From: Chromobacterium paludis
Lineage (GTDB): Bacteria; Pseudomonadota; Gammaproteobacteria; Burkholderiales; Chromobacteriaceae
Direction: 5' to 3'
Length of the DNA stretch: 64,000 bases
NCBI RefSeq assembly: GCF_008275125.1
Contig: NZ_CP043473.1
Coordinates: 1,240,001 to 1,304,000, forward strand
Shown: positions 19,518-28,425 of the stretch, in pieces
Position numbering within the stretch: position 1 is the stretch's first letter
Layout of the letters: every line of letters starts with the position of its first letter
Notes under the pieces: model-generated
Seen by the model: only the letters and a program-made list of their open reading frames with translations
Databases searched by the model: none
What the model was told of the DNA's origin: nothing
Made by a program: the position numbers and the translations under genes

Positions 19518-19589
19518 GCATTGCTCCTGGATAGGGTGCAGGGGTCCGCCTTGGTTTGAGCTTAGCGGATTCGCCTTGCGGTTGTCACG

Positions 19590-20222
19590 TTATCCTTCAT
19601 CGCGGATTTCGCCATGGGCCGGGCGGCGCAGCAGCACCAGCAAGGAGCCGGCGCCGCCGCCGGTTTCCGCCTCGCAGAACGCCAGTACGTCGGGGTGGTG
19701 CTGCAGCCAGCTGCGCACCAGCTTCTTCAGCACCGGTTCCCCTTGCGGGGAGCCGAAACCCTTGCCATGTATCACTTTGACGCATTGGCCGCGTTGGCGG
19801 ACGCGGTGGATGAACAGCGCCAGCGCATCCTGCGCCTGGTGGCGGGTGTAGCCGTGCAGATCCAGTTGCGCGCAGACCGGCCAGTTGCCCTGGCGCAAGC
19901 GTTTCAGCGTGGCGGACGGCATGCCGGGGCGAGCGAACTGCTGCGGCAACTCCTGCGGCTCGAACCAGCCTATCTGATGCTGCAGGATTTCCTGGCAGGC
20001 TGCCGCATGCAGTGCCGCGCCCTGGCTGGGCTTGCGTGGTCGAGGCTTGGGCTTGGGACGTTCATGGTGGTGCCGGCCATCGGTTTTCAGCGGCTTGGCG
20101 TCGCGGAAAAGCTGGCGGAAATCGGGTTCTTCCGGCGCAGCGGGCTGCGGCGCGACCGCCGGGGGGGCGGCCTGCCGCAGCGTCTGGCGAAGACCCTTCA
20201 AAGAGTCCTTGAAGGTCTTCAT
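19590..20222 (-). CDS. Smr-domain protein (SmrA/B type)
   Basis: This 210-residue protein has a basic, Pro-rich N-terminus (about 1-70) and a C-terminal Smr domain (about 115-205) with the motifs LDLHGYTRHQA and IHGKGFGS. The Smr domain is a small nuclease fold; stand-alone bacterial members have been linked to RNA or DNA cleavage and, in E. coli SmrB, to rescue of collided ribosomes. Which activity applies here cannot be told from sequence. It lies 15 bases downstream of trxB on the same strand, so the two probably share a transcript. Confidence 0.85.
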   Translation of the reverse strand: MKTFKDSLKGLRQTLRQAAPPAVAPQPAAPEEPDFRQLFRDAKPLKTDGRHHHERPKPKPRPRKPSQGAALHAAACQEILQHQIGWFEPQELPQQFARPGMPSATLKRLRQGNWPVCAQLDLHGYTRHQAQDALALFIHRVRQRGQCVKVIHGKGFGSPQGEPVLKKLVRSWLQHHPDVLAFCEAETGGGAGSLLVLLRRPAHGEIRDEG

Positions 20223-20237
20223 GGTGCCGATCCGGGC

Positions 20238-21236
<999 letters not shown>

Positions 21237-21316
21237 CTAACAGTTTTGTTGTGACAGCTGGCTGCAGGCCGGCTAAACTGCTTATGAATGTTGGCCATCA
21301 GGCAGGAGGTTGGGGT

Positions 21317-21505
21317 ATGAACGCATTAAGTCAAGTCAGCGCGCAAGGCGTGAGCAGCAATACGCAAGTATTCGCATTGAAGAAAGCGATGCAGGCTGAC
21401 GCGCAATCCACGCTATCCCTGCTGCAAGGCGCTGAGCAATCGGCTCAGCAGATCCAGGCGTCCAATCCGGCGCATCTGGGGCAGCGTGTGGATGTAAGGG
21501 CTTAG
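21317..21505 (+). CDS. YjfB-like small protein
   Basis: This 62-residue protein starts at 21317 behind an AGGAGG site; the open frame extends further upstream without one. The composition (Ser/Ala/Gln-rich, MNALSQVSA, ALKKAMQADAQSTLSLLQ, NPAHLGQRVDVRA) fits the YjfB family, annotated as putative motility proteins of unknown biochemical role. It is a monocistronic unit with its own terminator, divergent from trxB. The family call is from memory of the pattern and moderately sure. Confidence 0.7.
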   Translation: MNALSQVSAQGVSSNTQVFALKKAMQADAQSTLSLLQGAEQSAQQIQASNPAHLGQRVDVRA

Positions 21506-21536
21506 ACGGCATCCGTTTGCGCCGATGCCGACAAAG

Positions 21537-21564
21537 TGGCGACCGGGAGGTCGCCATTTTTTTT
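21537..21564 (+). terminator. Rho-independent terminator after the YjfB-like gene
   Basis: A perfect 8-bp stem TGGCGACC/GGTCGCCA with a short loop is followed by eight T residues. Confidence 0.9.
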
Positions 21565-21701
21565 GGCTTGCCTACGGCAATTTTCAAATTTATCAAGCAA
21601 ATCCATCTTTCCGTCGGCTAATTATCAATTTTATAGCGGGGGCAGATAATCGACTCATGCAGCCGGCACCGGGCCGGCGGCAACGCATGCAAGGAGTCGA
21701 T

Positions 21702-22229
21702 ATGAACCGCATTTCCCACTATTTGAGCGCAAGCGCGCTGGCCTTGATTGCCGCGTCCGCGTCGGCCGCTGATGTCTTGCCCCAGCCCGAGCGGGTATTC
21801 GCCGATCGCAGCGGCGCGGCTGCGTCCGCGGTGAGGCTGGCCGCCATGCGCTACGCCGCATTCTGGAACACCGGCGACCCGCGTTATGCCGATCTGGCGC
21901 TGGACCCGGACTTTATCGATCGCACGCTGCCGGAAGGGCGCCGCCAGGGCACGGCAGGCCCCTTGCAAGCCTCGCAGGCCTTCCGCGCCGCGGTGCCGGA
22001 CCTGAAGGCGGAAATCAGCGATATGGTGCTGGCTGCGGATCGCGTGGCGCTGCGCCTGCATTTCACCGGCCACTTCAGCGGCAAGTTCGGCGATATCCAG
22101 GGCCACGGCCAGGCCGTGGATTTCCAGGCGTTCGATCTCTACCGCGTGAAAAACGGACGCATCGCCGAGAACTGGCATCTGGAAGACAACCTGGCTCTGT
22201 TGAAGCAATTGGGAGCGCTGAAGCCATGA
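21702..22229 (+). CDS. Secreted SnoaL-like (NTF2-fold) protein
   Basis: This 175-residue product starts at 21702, eight bases after an AAGGAG site, with a signal peptide (about 1-22, ending ASAAD). The rest fits the NTF2/SnoaL-like fold: AAFWNTGDPRYADLAL, a central RVALRLHFTGHFSGKF and a C-terminal GRIAENWHLEDNLALL that resembles SnoaL-like ester cyclases. Catalysis is not assured, since many members only bind ligands. Its stop overlaps the next start as ATGA, so it is translated together with the SDR oxidoreductase, hinting at a shared small-molecule substrate. Confidence 0.78.
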   Translation: MNRISHYLSASALALIAASASAADVLPQPERVFADRSGAAASAVRLAAMRYAAFWNTGDPRYADLALDPDFIDRTLPEGRRQGTAGPLQASQAFRAAVPDLKAEISDMVLAADRVALRLHFTGHFSGKFGDIQGHGQAVDFQAFDLYRVKNGRIAENWHLEDNLALLKQLGALKP

Positions 22230-22924
22230 ACGAATTTCTGCGGCAAAAGACGGTGGCGGTATTGGGCGGCACCTCCGGCATCGGCAGGGCGGTGGCCTTG
22301 GCTGCGGCGGAGGCCGGGGCGCAGGTTTACGTGCTGGGCCGTTCGGCCGCCCAGCCTGGACCATGGCAAAGCTTGCATGCCGATGTCGCCGACTTGGACA
22401 GTCTGCGCGACGCGTTCGCCGGCATCGGCCGGGTCGATCACTTGGTGCTGACGGCGGGGGCGCGGGTGGGGTCACTCAAACTGGGGGAGGCGACGCGCGA
22501 CGATTTTCGCCAGACTTTCGAGGTGAAGCTGTTCGGCAATTTGCTGGCCATTCAGCAAGCGCTGCCGTATCTGTCCGCCGACGCGTCCATCACGCTCACC
22601 AGCGGACTGCTGTCGCGCAAGTACGGCGCCGGCGGCTTGCTGAAAAGCACGGTCAACGCGGCGCTGGAGGCCGCGGCGCGGAACCTGGCCAAGGAACTGG
22701 CGCCGCGGCGAGTCAACGCGGTGAGTCCGGGCGTGGTCGATACCGAGCTGTGGGGCGAGGCCGGCTCGGAAGGGCGGGTCGGCGCGATGGCGCGCATCGG
22801 CGCCGGCCTGCCGCTGGGCCGGGTGGGGCGGCCGCAGGAGCTGGCCCAGGCTTATCTGTTCGCGATGGGCAACGCCTTCCTCACCGGCGCGGTGCTAGAT
22901 GTGGACGGCGGGGGGCTGCTGTAG
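22226..22924 (+). CDS. SDR-family oxidoreductase
   Basis: This 232-residue short-chain dehydrogenase has the NAD(P)-binding motif GGTSGIG (residues 13-19) and the family segment NAVSPGVVDTELWG. The usual YxxxK active site is not clear: after the LTSG strand the sequence reads SRKYGAGGLLKSTVNAALEA, with Tyr and Lys spaced differently from the classical motif. It may be an atypical SDR. The start overlaps the SnoaL-like gene as ATGA, a two-gene operon convergent with the serine hydrolase. The substrate cannot be predicted. Confidence 0.88.
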   Translation: MNEFLRQKTVAVLGGTSGIGRAVALAAAEAGAQVYVLGRSAAQPGPWQSLHADVADLDSLRDAFAGIGRVDHLVLTAGARVGSLKLGEATRDDFRQTFEVKLFGNLLAIQQALPYLSADASITLTSGLLSRKYGAGGLLKSTVNAALEAAARNLAKELAPRRVNAVSPGVVDTELWGEAGSEGRVGAMARIGAGLPLGRVGRPQELAQAYLFAMGNAFLTGAVLDVDGGGLL

Positions 22925-23028
22925 CCTTGCCCATGACGGCGCCGCGCAGGCGCCGAGTCGGCGCAGGGGCATGCCCTGCGCCGCGCTGAGGCGCGGCTGC
23001 TCGCTCCGGATCATGCGCGTTCCGCGCC

Positions 23029-24318
23029 TTACTTGGCCTTCTTGGCGTGCGCGTGGCGATGGGCCGGCTTGGTCGAGGGCTTGGCTTTGGCCGGAGCCTT
23101 GCGCTTTGCGTGGCTCTTGGCGGTCGCGGCATGCGCCTTGGCCTTGACGGGTTTGGCGCGGACGTGGCTGCGCACAGGGGCGGGGGTCTCAACCGGCTGA
23201 TAGCCGCTCAAGGTGGTGACCAGCTTGTTCACGCCGCCGCTCATGCTCTGGTAATGCGTGCCGCCAGTGCGGGTGAGGCCAACCCATACCGCGACGTCAT
23301 GCTTGGGCGCCAGCGCGACATAGCCGATGAAGCCGCCGCCGCCGGCGGTTTTCTGGATGATTTCCGGCGCATTCGGCGTGGCCTCCATGCGTATCCAGCC
23401 CAGTCCCAGCTCGTCCGCCTTGCCTGCCACATCCATGCCGCGCAGGCTGCGCAGTTCGTCGCGCTTGAAGTAGGTGTGGAACATGCGGTCGCGCAGTTCC
23501 CGTCGCGCTTCGTTTTGCGGGTGAACCAGGTCTTGCAGCCAGCGCTGCATGTCCCTGGGCGTGGAGTAGATGCCGCCGCTGCCGCCGGCCGCCCGAGTGT
23601 CCAGGCAGGGGCTGGCGCCGTAGCCTTCCATCAGCCTCGCGCACTGCTCGGGCGACGGCGTCAGCGTGGTGTCGCGCATGCCCAGCGGCGCGGTGATCTT
23701 CTCATTCAACAACGAGGCGTAAGGTCGGCCGGTGGCGGCCGCCAGGGCGTCGGCCAGAAAGTCGAAGGCCAGGTTGGAGTATTGCGCGCGCAGGCCGGGC
23801 GAAAAGCTGGAGCGGGTGGAGGACAGCCATTGCCAGCGTTGTTGCTGGGTGGGCCAGACGAATACCGGCGTGTCTTGCGGTTTGGCGCCGGGCATTTCGC
23901 GCGGGAAGCCGCTGGTGTGGGTGGCCAGGTTCAGCAGCGTGATGGGTTTGCCGGACTTGTCAGCCGGCAGCGCCACGCCTTGCGGCGCGAATTTCTGCAG
24001 CGGGTCTTCCAGGCGCACGCGCTGCTGCATGGCCAGCGAGGCCAGCACTTCGCCGGTCATGGTCTTGCTGATGCTGGCGATGCGCAGCAGGGAGTCGGCA
24101 TTGGGCAGCGTGCGGCTGCCAGGCCGGGTTTGGCCGTAAAAGCGTTGGGCGGCTTGGTTTTTGTCTATGACGACCATGACCATGCCTACGGCCCGGCTGT
24201 TGCGGTAAATCTGCTCGCCGTAGCGGTCTATCGCTTGTTGATCACTATCGGGCAAGGCGGCGTGGGCGAAGGAGGTCAGCAGGGCGGCGGCCAGGCTCAG
24301 CAATTTGAAAGGCTTCAT
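23029..24318 (-). CDS. Class C beta-lactamase-like serine hydrolase with basic tail
   Basis: This 429-residue secreted protein has a signal peptide (1-20, ending FAHA) and a serine-hydrolase/transpeptidase-like domain (about 25-375). The SxxK nucleophile motif is Ser82-Ile-Ser-Lys85 and a YSN motif follows in QYSNLAFDF. The family includes class C beta-lactamases, esterases and DD-peptidases, and the true substrate is unknown. Oddly, the last 45 or so residues are almost only Lys, Ala, His, Pro and Arg, like a histone H1 tail. Such a tail could bind acidic polymers such as DNA, LPS or teichoic-like material; that is inference. The gene is convergent with the SDR gene. Confidence 0.87.
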   Translation of the reverse strand: MKPFKLLSLAAALLTSFAHAALPDSDQQAIDRYGEQIYRNSRAVGMVMVVIDKNQAAQRFYGQTRPGSRTLPNADSLLRIASISKTMTGEVLASLAMQQRVRLEDPLQKFAPQGVALPADKSGKPITLLNLATHTSGFPREMPGAKPQDTPVFVWPTQQQRWQWLSSTRSSFSPGLRAQYSNLAFDFLADALAAATGRPYASLLNEKITAPLGMRDTTLTPSPEQCARLMEGYGASPCLDTRAAGGSGGIYSTPRDMQRWLQDLVHPQNEARRELRDRMFHTYFKRDELRSLRGMDVAGKADELGLGWIRMEATPNAPEIIQKTAGGGGFIGYVALAPKHDVAVWVGLTRTGGTHYQSMSGGVNKLVTTLSGYQPVETPAPVRSHVRAKPVKAKAHAATAKSHAKRKAPAKAKPSTKPAHRHAHAKKAK

Positions 24319-24580
24319 CTTGTTTCCGAAAAATCTTGCGCTAAACGACGGCTCGCGTCAGGGCGCGCGCCGTAAGAATTCTGTCTGTTTGGGATAACGG
24401 GCCAGCCCGGTCATCGGTGTACGCGGCCGAGGTCCGCAAATGCATTTTCCTGAAGCGCATCGAGGAGGCCCTGTCCAAGGCAGGCGGCAGTTTAGCGCAG
24501 ACCGCAGCCATGCGCAGCGCTTCTTGCCAAGCTTGGGCGAGAGCGATCGGCTCGACACAAAGTCCATCCGGCGCCACCCC

Positions 24581-25498
24581 TCAGCAAACGCCACGCGCCG
24601 ATAGGGGCTGGGAGAGCGCTACCAGCAGGAAGTCTATCAGGCGGCGGATGCGCGCCGGTTGCAGGCGATGCCCTGGATAGAGCAGGTGCAGCGGCGCCGG
24701 GTCGACGAAATATTCGTCCAGCACGGTGCGCAGCCGGCCGGTGGCGAGGTCGTCGGCGATGTCCAGTTGAGATTTATAGGCGAAGCCATGGCCCTGGATG
24801 GCCCAGCGGCGGATGACCTCGCCGTCGTTGCTTTGCCTGGCGCTGCGCAGGCGCAAGACGCGGCTGGCGCCGCCGTCTCGATAGCGCCATTCGTTCATCG
24901 GGCCGTGGCCGGTGGTCAGGGTCAGCGTCGGCAAGTCGGCCAGTTCTGCCGGGTGCCGGGGCGCGGCCAGTTTTTCCAGCAGGCTAGGAGCGGCGCAGAC
25001 CACGCGGCGGCTGTCTGCCAGCGGGCGCGCGATCAGGCTGCTGTCGGCCGGCGCGCCGTAGCGTATGGCGAGGTCGATGTCGTCGCCGATCAGGTCGGCC
25101 GGGGTGTCGCTCAGGGATAGCGCGAAGTGGACGTCCGGGTGGTCGGCCGAGAAACGGTCCAGGCAGTCCAGCAACAGGTTGCGGCCCAGATCGGACGGCG
25201 CGGACAGCCGTATCAGCCCGCTCAGCTGCGTGTGCTCCTCGCGCAGCCGGTTTTCGCCTTCCTCCAGCCACTCCAGCGCCTGGCGGCAATGAGCGAGATA
25301 GGTTTCGCCGGACTCGGTGAGGCGCAAGCGGCGCGTGGTGCGTTCGAACAGGCGCGCGCCCAGCGCTTCCTCCACGCGCTGGATGCAGGCGCTGGCGGCG
25401 GCGGGAGACAGGCCGTGCTTGCGGCCGGCTGCGGAAAAACTGCCCAGTTGCGCGGCGTCCTGCAGCAAGCGCAGGTCGCTCAAGCGGTCGAATGGCAT
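24581..25498 (-). CDS. LysR-family transcriptional regulator
   Basis: This 305-residue regulator has an N-terminal winged helix-turn-helix (about 1-60; LGSFSAAGRKHGLSPAAASACIQRVEEALGA with a family-typical spacing) and a periplasmic-binding-protein-like effector domain. I chose Met at 25498 (MPFDRLSDLRL) over the longer frame, as LysR proteins usually start a few residues before the HTH. No divergent target gene is adjacent, so its regulon is unknown. A terminator lies just upstream, so it needs its own promoter or read-through from the M24 peptidase gene. Confidence 0.88.
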   Translation of the reverse strand: MPFDRLSDLRLLQDAAQLGSFSAAGRKHGLSPAAASACIQRVEEALGARLFERTTRRLRLTESGETYLAHCRQALEWLEEGENRLREEHTQLSGLIRLSAPSDLGRNLLLDCLDRFSADHPDVHFALSLSDTPADLIGDDIDLAIRYGAPADSSLIARPLADSRRVVCAAPSLLEKLAAPRHPAELADLPTLTLTTGHGPMNEWRYRDGGASRVLRLRSARQSNDGEVIRRWAIQGHGFAYKSQLDIADDLATGRLRTVLDEYFVDPAPLHLLYPGHRLQPARIRRLIDFLLVALSQPLSARGVC

Positions 25499-25509
25499 CG
25501 GTGCTTCCT

Positions 25510-25546
25510 TGAAAACAAAACAGGCCATGCCGCTAAGCATGGCCTG
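25510..25546 (-). terminator. Rho-independent terminator of the M24 aminopeptidase gene
   Basis: On the minus strand, a perfect 10-bp stem CAGGCCATGC/GCATGGCCTG is followed by TTTTGTTTTC. It lies 20 bases after the stop of the peptidase gene and ends about 12 bases before the LysR start. Confidence 0.85.
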
Positions 25547-25565
25547 TGGTCGGCAAAGCCGCAGT

Positions 25566-27374
25566 TTACAGCGCTTCGGTATTGGCCAGCAGCCAGTCGC
25601 GCGCGGCGCCGTCCACCAGCGGCAGCAGGCGGGCGCGGACCTCGGCGTGGTAGCCGTTCAGCCAATCGATTTCCGGGCGGGTGAGCAGGGACATGTCCAT
25701 GCAGCGGCGGTCAATCGGACACAGCGTCAGGGTCTCGAACTTGAGGAAGTCGCCGAACTGGTTTTTGTCCGACGGCACGTTCAGCACCAGATTCTCGATG
25801 CGCACGCCCCATTTCCCGGCGCGGTACACGCCGGGCTCGATCGAGGTGATCATGCCTTCCTGCATCGCCATGTGCGGTTCCGGAATGGCGCGCGAGATGC
25901 TTTGCGGGCCTTCGTGCACATTGAGGAAGTAGCCCACGCCGTGGCCGGTGCCGTGGCCAAAGTCGATGTCGTGCTGCCACAGCGGCGCGCGGGCCAGCGC
26001 GTCCAGCATCGGCGACAGCGTGCCGCGCGGGAAATGGGCCATGGACAGCGCCAGCGTGCCCTTCAGCACCAGGGTGAAGTCGCGCTTCTGTTCGGCGGAG
26101 ACCGCGCCGACGGCCACCACGCGGGTGATGTCGGTGGTGCCGCCCAGGTATTGGCCGCCGGAGTCGATCAGCAGCAGGCCGTCGCCCTGGATCACGCTGT
26201 GCGCTTCGGGCGTGGCGTGGTAGTGGGGCAGCGCGCCGTTGGCGTTGAAGCCGGCGATGGTGCCGAAGCTGGGCGAGACGAAGCCGGGGCGGCGCGCGCG
26301 CGCGGCGGTGATTTGCTCGTCTATGGTCAGCTCGGTGATGCGGGTTTGGTTGACGTTGGCTTCGAACCAGGCGAAGAACTCGGCCAGGGCCGCGCCGTCC
26401 TGCTCCATGGCGCGGCGCACGTGTTCGGCCTCGGCCGCGGACTTGCGCGACTTCATCAGCGTGCTGGGATTGATCGCCTCGATGACGCGCACGGTTTCGG
26501 TCACGGCTTGGCGCAGGCCCAGCGTGACGCGGCGCGGATCGATCAGCAAGGCGCCGCCGGGCAGGGCATTCAGCGTCGGCTTGGCGGCGGCATAGTCGGC
26601 CACCTTGACCCCGTCGGCCGCCAGTTGGGCGGCCAACGCGGCGTCAATCTTGCCTGGCGCGACGAATAGCGTGGCCTGGTCGGCTTCGATCAGCGCGTGG
26701 GCGATGAACACCGGGTTGTAGCTGACGTCGGCGCCGCGCAGATTGAACAGCCAGGCGATGTCGTCCAGCGTGGAAATGAAGTGGCGCTCGGCGCCGGCCT
26801 TGGCCATCTCCTCGCGCACGCGGGCGAGCTTGGCGGCGCGGCTTTCCGGCGCGAAGTCCGGCTCGTGCGGGTAGACGGCGGCGGCGGGCAGCGCCGGGCG
26901 GTTGGCGTAGACCATGTCCATCAGGTCCAGATCGCTGCGCAGGATCACGCCGCGCGGCGCCAGCGCCGCTTGCAGCGCCTTGAACGCGGCCAGGCCCAGC
27001 ACATCGCCGTCCACCGCCAAGGTCTGGCCCGCTTGCAGCGTATCGGCCAGCCATTGCAGATGCTGGCTGCTGGCGGCCGTTTCGATTTTCATCAGCTCGA
27101 TGCCGCTGCCGGCCAACTCTTGTTCCGCCTGCACCCAGTAGCGGCTGTCCGCCCACACGCCGGCAAACTGCGCGCTGACGATCAGCGTGCCCATCGAACC
27201 GGTAAAGCCGGACAGCCATTGGCGCGACTGCCAGCGTTGCGGCAGGTATTCCGAAAGATGAGGGTCGGAAGAGGGCACCAGACAGGCATCGACACCGGCC
27301 TGCTTCATGGCGAGGCGCAGCGAGGCGATGCGTTGCGGAATGGTGTCCAGGGACGGGGTTGCAAGGGTGTTCAT
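25566..27374 (-). CDS. M24-family Xaa-Pro aminopeptidase
   Basis: This cytosolic metallopeptidase releases the N-terminal residue from peptides with proline in second position. The 602-residue length fits the long PepP-like/APP1 form with two creatinase-like N-terminal domains before the pita-bread catalytic domain. Metal-ligand motifs are visible: LLIDSGGQYLGGTTDITR (two Asp), GHGTGHGVGYFLNVHEGP (His) and MITSIEPGVY and WGVRIENL (Glu). The frame is open for 25 more codons, but the Met at 27374 gives the family N-terminus (IASLRLAMKQAGVDA soon after). Confidence 0.93.
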   Translation of the reverse strand: MNTLATPSLDTIPQRIASLRLAMKQAGVDACLVPSSDPHLSEYLPQRWQSRQWLSGFTGSMGTLIVSAQFAGVWADSRYWVQAEQELAGSGIELMKIETAASSQHLQWLADTLQAGQTLAVDGDVLGLAAFKALQAALAPRGVILRSDLDLMDMVYANRPALPAAAVYPHEPDFAPESRAAKLARVREEMAKAGAERHFISTLDDIAWLFNLRGADVSYNPVFIAHALIEADQATLFVAPGKIDAALAAQLAADGVKVADYAAAKPTLNALPGGALLIDPRRVTLGLRQAVTETVRVIEAINPSTLMKSRKSAAEAEHVRRAMEQDGAALAEFFAWFEANVNQTRITELTIDEQITAARARRPGFVSPSFGTIAGFNANGALPHYHATPEAHSVIQGDGLLLIDSGGQYLGGTTDITRVVAVGAVSAEQKRDFTLVLKGTLALSMAHFPRGTLSPMLDALARAPLWQHDIDFGHGTGHGVGYFLNVHEGPQSISRAIPEPHMAMQEGMITSIEPGVYRAGKWGVRIENLVLNVPSDKNQFGDFLKFETLTLCPIDRRCMDMSLLTRPEIDWLNGYHAEVRARLLPLVDGAARDWLLANTEAL

Positions 27375-27753
27375 GCCGGCTCCGGTGGAAATATTGTATC
27401 CATTCTGTTGGGAAAGCGCGGGTCGCGCAAGGGGATGAGCGATGCTCATGGAAAGCGGCCCCTTGCGGATGGGCGGAGCGGATCAGCGTCGCAGCAGATG
27501 TCTGGAGGCGGGGCGTCCGGCAAGGTGGCAAAGCTCAACGAAAGTGCGCAGAAAATGATTCATCATGGTTCCTGTTGTTATGGATTGACGGGTTGCCGCG
27601 CGGGCGGCCAAAAAATGATAAAGACATTTCATGCGATTGCAATATGAGCGCGGCTGATACTTGCGTCCTGATGCGGAACCGGCCGTCATTTTCAGCGTCG
27701 CGGTCTATACTGAGGCCGGTGCCGGATTCCCGGCATACGGCAAGGAGCGAGTC
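27375..27753. other. Intergenic region with little coding content
   Basis: These 379 bases hold the upstream region of the M24 peptidase gene (minus strand) and of the 42-residue gene (plus strand), with one very small candidate gene on the minus strand (next entry). An AT-richer patch lies at 27545-27650. I see nothing else that can be supported. Confidence 0.4.
27483..27566 (-). CDS. Candidate 27-residue peptide
   Basis: Two adjacent ATGs (27566 and 27563) follow an AGGA site at good distance and open a frame of 27 codons (MMNHFLRTFVELCHLAG, then RPASRHLLRR). The peptide is a short amphipathic helix with a basic C-terminus, as in many unannotated small proteins. I do not recognise it. Coding is suggested only by the ribosome site and composition; it could be chance. 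Confidence 0.33.
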   Translation of the reverse strand: MMNHFLRTFVELCHLAGRPASRHLLRR

Positions 27754-27882
27754 ATGAGCAAGACCAGACACAGCACCAAGGAAGCCAAGAAACAGCCGCA
27801 GATGAGCCTGAAGGAGAAACGGGCCGCCAAACATCACAAAAAGCATGCGCCGGAAGGCGCGCCCATCATCGTGCCGCACTAG
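27754..27882 (+). CDS. Small Lys/His-rich protein of unknown function
   Basis: This 42-residue protein starts at 27754 seven bases after an AAGGAG site. It is very basic and hydrophilic (MSKTRHSTKEAKKQ, SLKEKRAAKHHKKHAPEG) and ends PIIVPH. The perfect ribosome site and the two terminators downstream support a real gene. It has no signal peptide or membrane helix; the composition suggests nucleic-acid or metal binding, but that is inference. I recall similar short unnamed proteins in related genomes but cannot confirm. Confidence 0.65.
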   Translation: MSKTRHSTKEAKKQPQMSLKEKRAAKHHKKHAPEGAPIIVPH

Positions 27883-27929
27883 GCGGGCGTGATGAGGCTG
27901 CCGCACTCACGCGGCATCGTTAGACCCAG

Positions 27930-27951
27930 CCGCCCGAGCGGGCGGATTTTT
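27930..27951 (+). terminator. Terminator after the 42-residue gene
   Basis: The stem CCGCCC/GGGCGG is followed by A and five T residues, 48 bases after the stop of the small gene. Confidence 0.65.
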
Positions 27952-27980
27952 CCGGCCACGGCGCCGGACCAGCGGATAGA

Positions 27981-28012
27981 CCTCCCGAGCGCGAAGCGGC
28001 GGGAGGTTTTTT
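27981..28012 (+). terminator. Second tandem terminator
   Basis: A perfect stem CCTCCCG/CGGGAGG is followed by six T residues on the + strand. It protects the convergent VOC gene from + strand transcription. Confidence 0.75.
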
Positions 28013-28020
28013 CATATGGC

Positions 28021-28425
28021 TCAGCAGGATGGCAGCCGCATCTGCAAGGCGGCATGCTCGTAGCACGTGATTTCGTAGTCGTTGCCATCCGGATCGCGGA
28101 AATACAGGGACCAGGACAAGTCGTGATCCACCGCTTTGGGCAGGCAGCCCAGCTCGGTCCGTAGATTGGCGCGCCATTGCAGGAAACCATCGGCGTCCAC
28201 CCGCAGCGCCACGACGGCGCGGGGCGGCGCGTCCGCGGACTCGAACAGCGCCAGTTTGAGCCTGCGCCCGGCATCGGCCAAGGTCAGCGGTCCGCCGCCA
28301 AGGCTCCAGCCCTCCAGCTCGGGGACTCGCCGCAGGCCCAGGACGCGGCCATACCATGCCTCGGCGGCGATCTGGTCGCTCACGTAGACGTGGATGTGGT
28401 CTATGTCTTGAATGTCAGGTGTCAT
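28021..28425 (-). CDS. VOC-family (glyoxalase/bleomycin-resistance fold) protein
   Basis: This 134-residue protein of the vicinal-oxygen-chelate fold has paired beta-alpha-beta-beta-beta units: IDHIHVYVSD near the N-terminus and LYFRDPDGNDYEITCYE near the C-terminus. A possible metal site uses His and Glu from these strands. Members include glyoxalases, dioxygenases and binding-type resistance proteins; the substrate is unknown. The start at 28425 overlaps the stop of the upstream flavoprotein gene as ATGA, so both are in the SoxR-box operon. This suggests a role in handling redox-active or electrophilic compounds. Confidence 0.83.
   Translation of the reverse strand: MTPDIQDIDHIHVYVSDQIAAEAWYGRVLGLRRVPELEGWSLGGGPLTLADAGRRLKLALFESADAPPRAVVALRVDADGFLQWRANLRTELGCLPKAVDHDLSWSLYFRDPDGNDYEITCYEHAALQMRLPSC

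Noticed and set aside
19327..19521. Minus-strand frame from the alternative ATG at 19521
   Set aside because: It is out of frame with the peroxiredoxin start four bases away and its translation is Arg/His-rich without a match.
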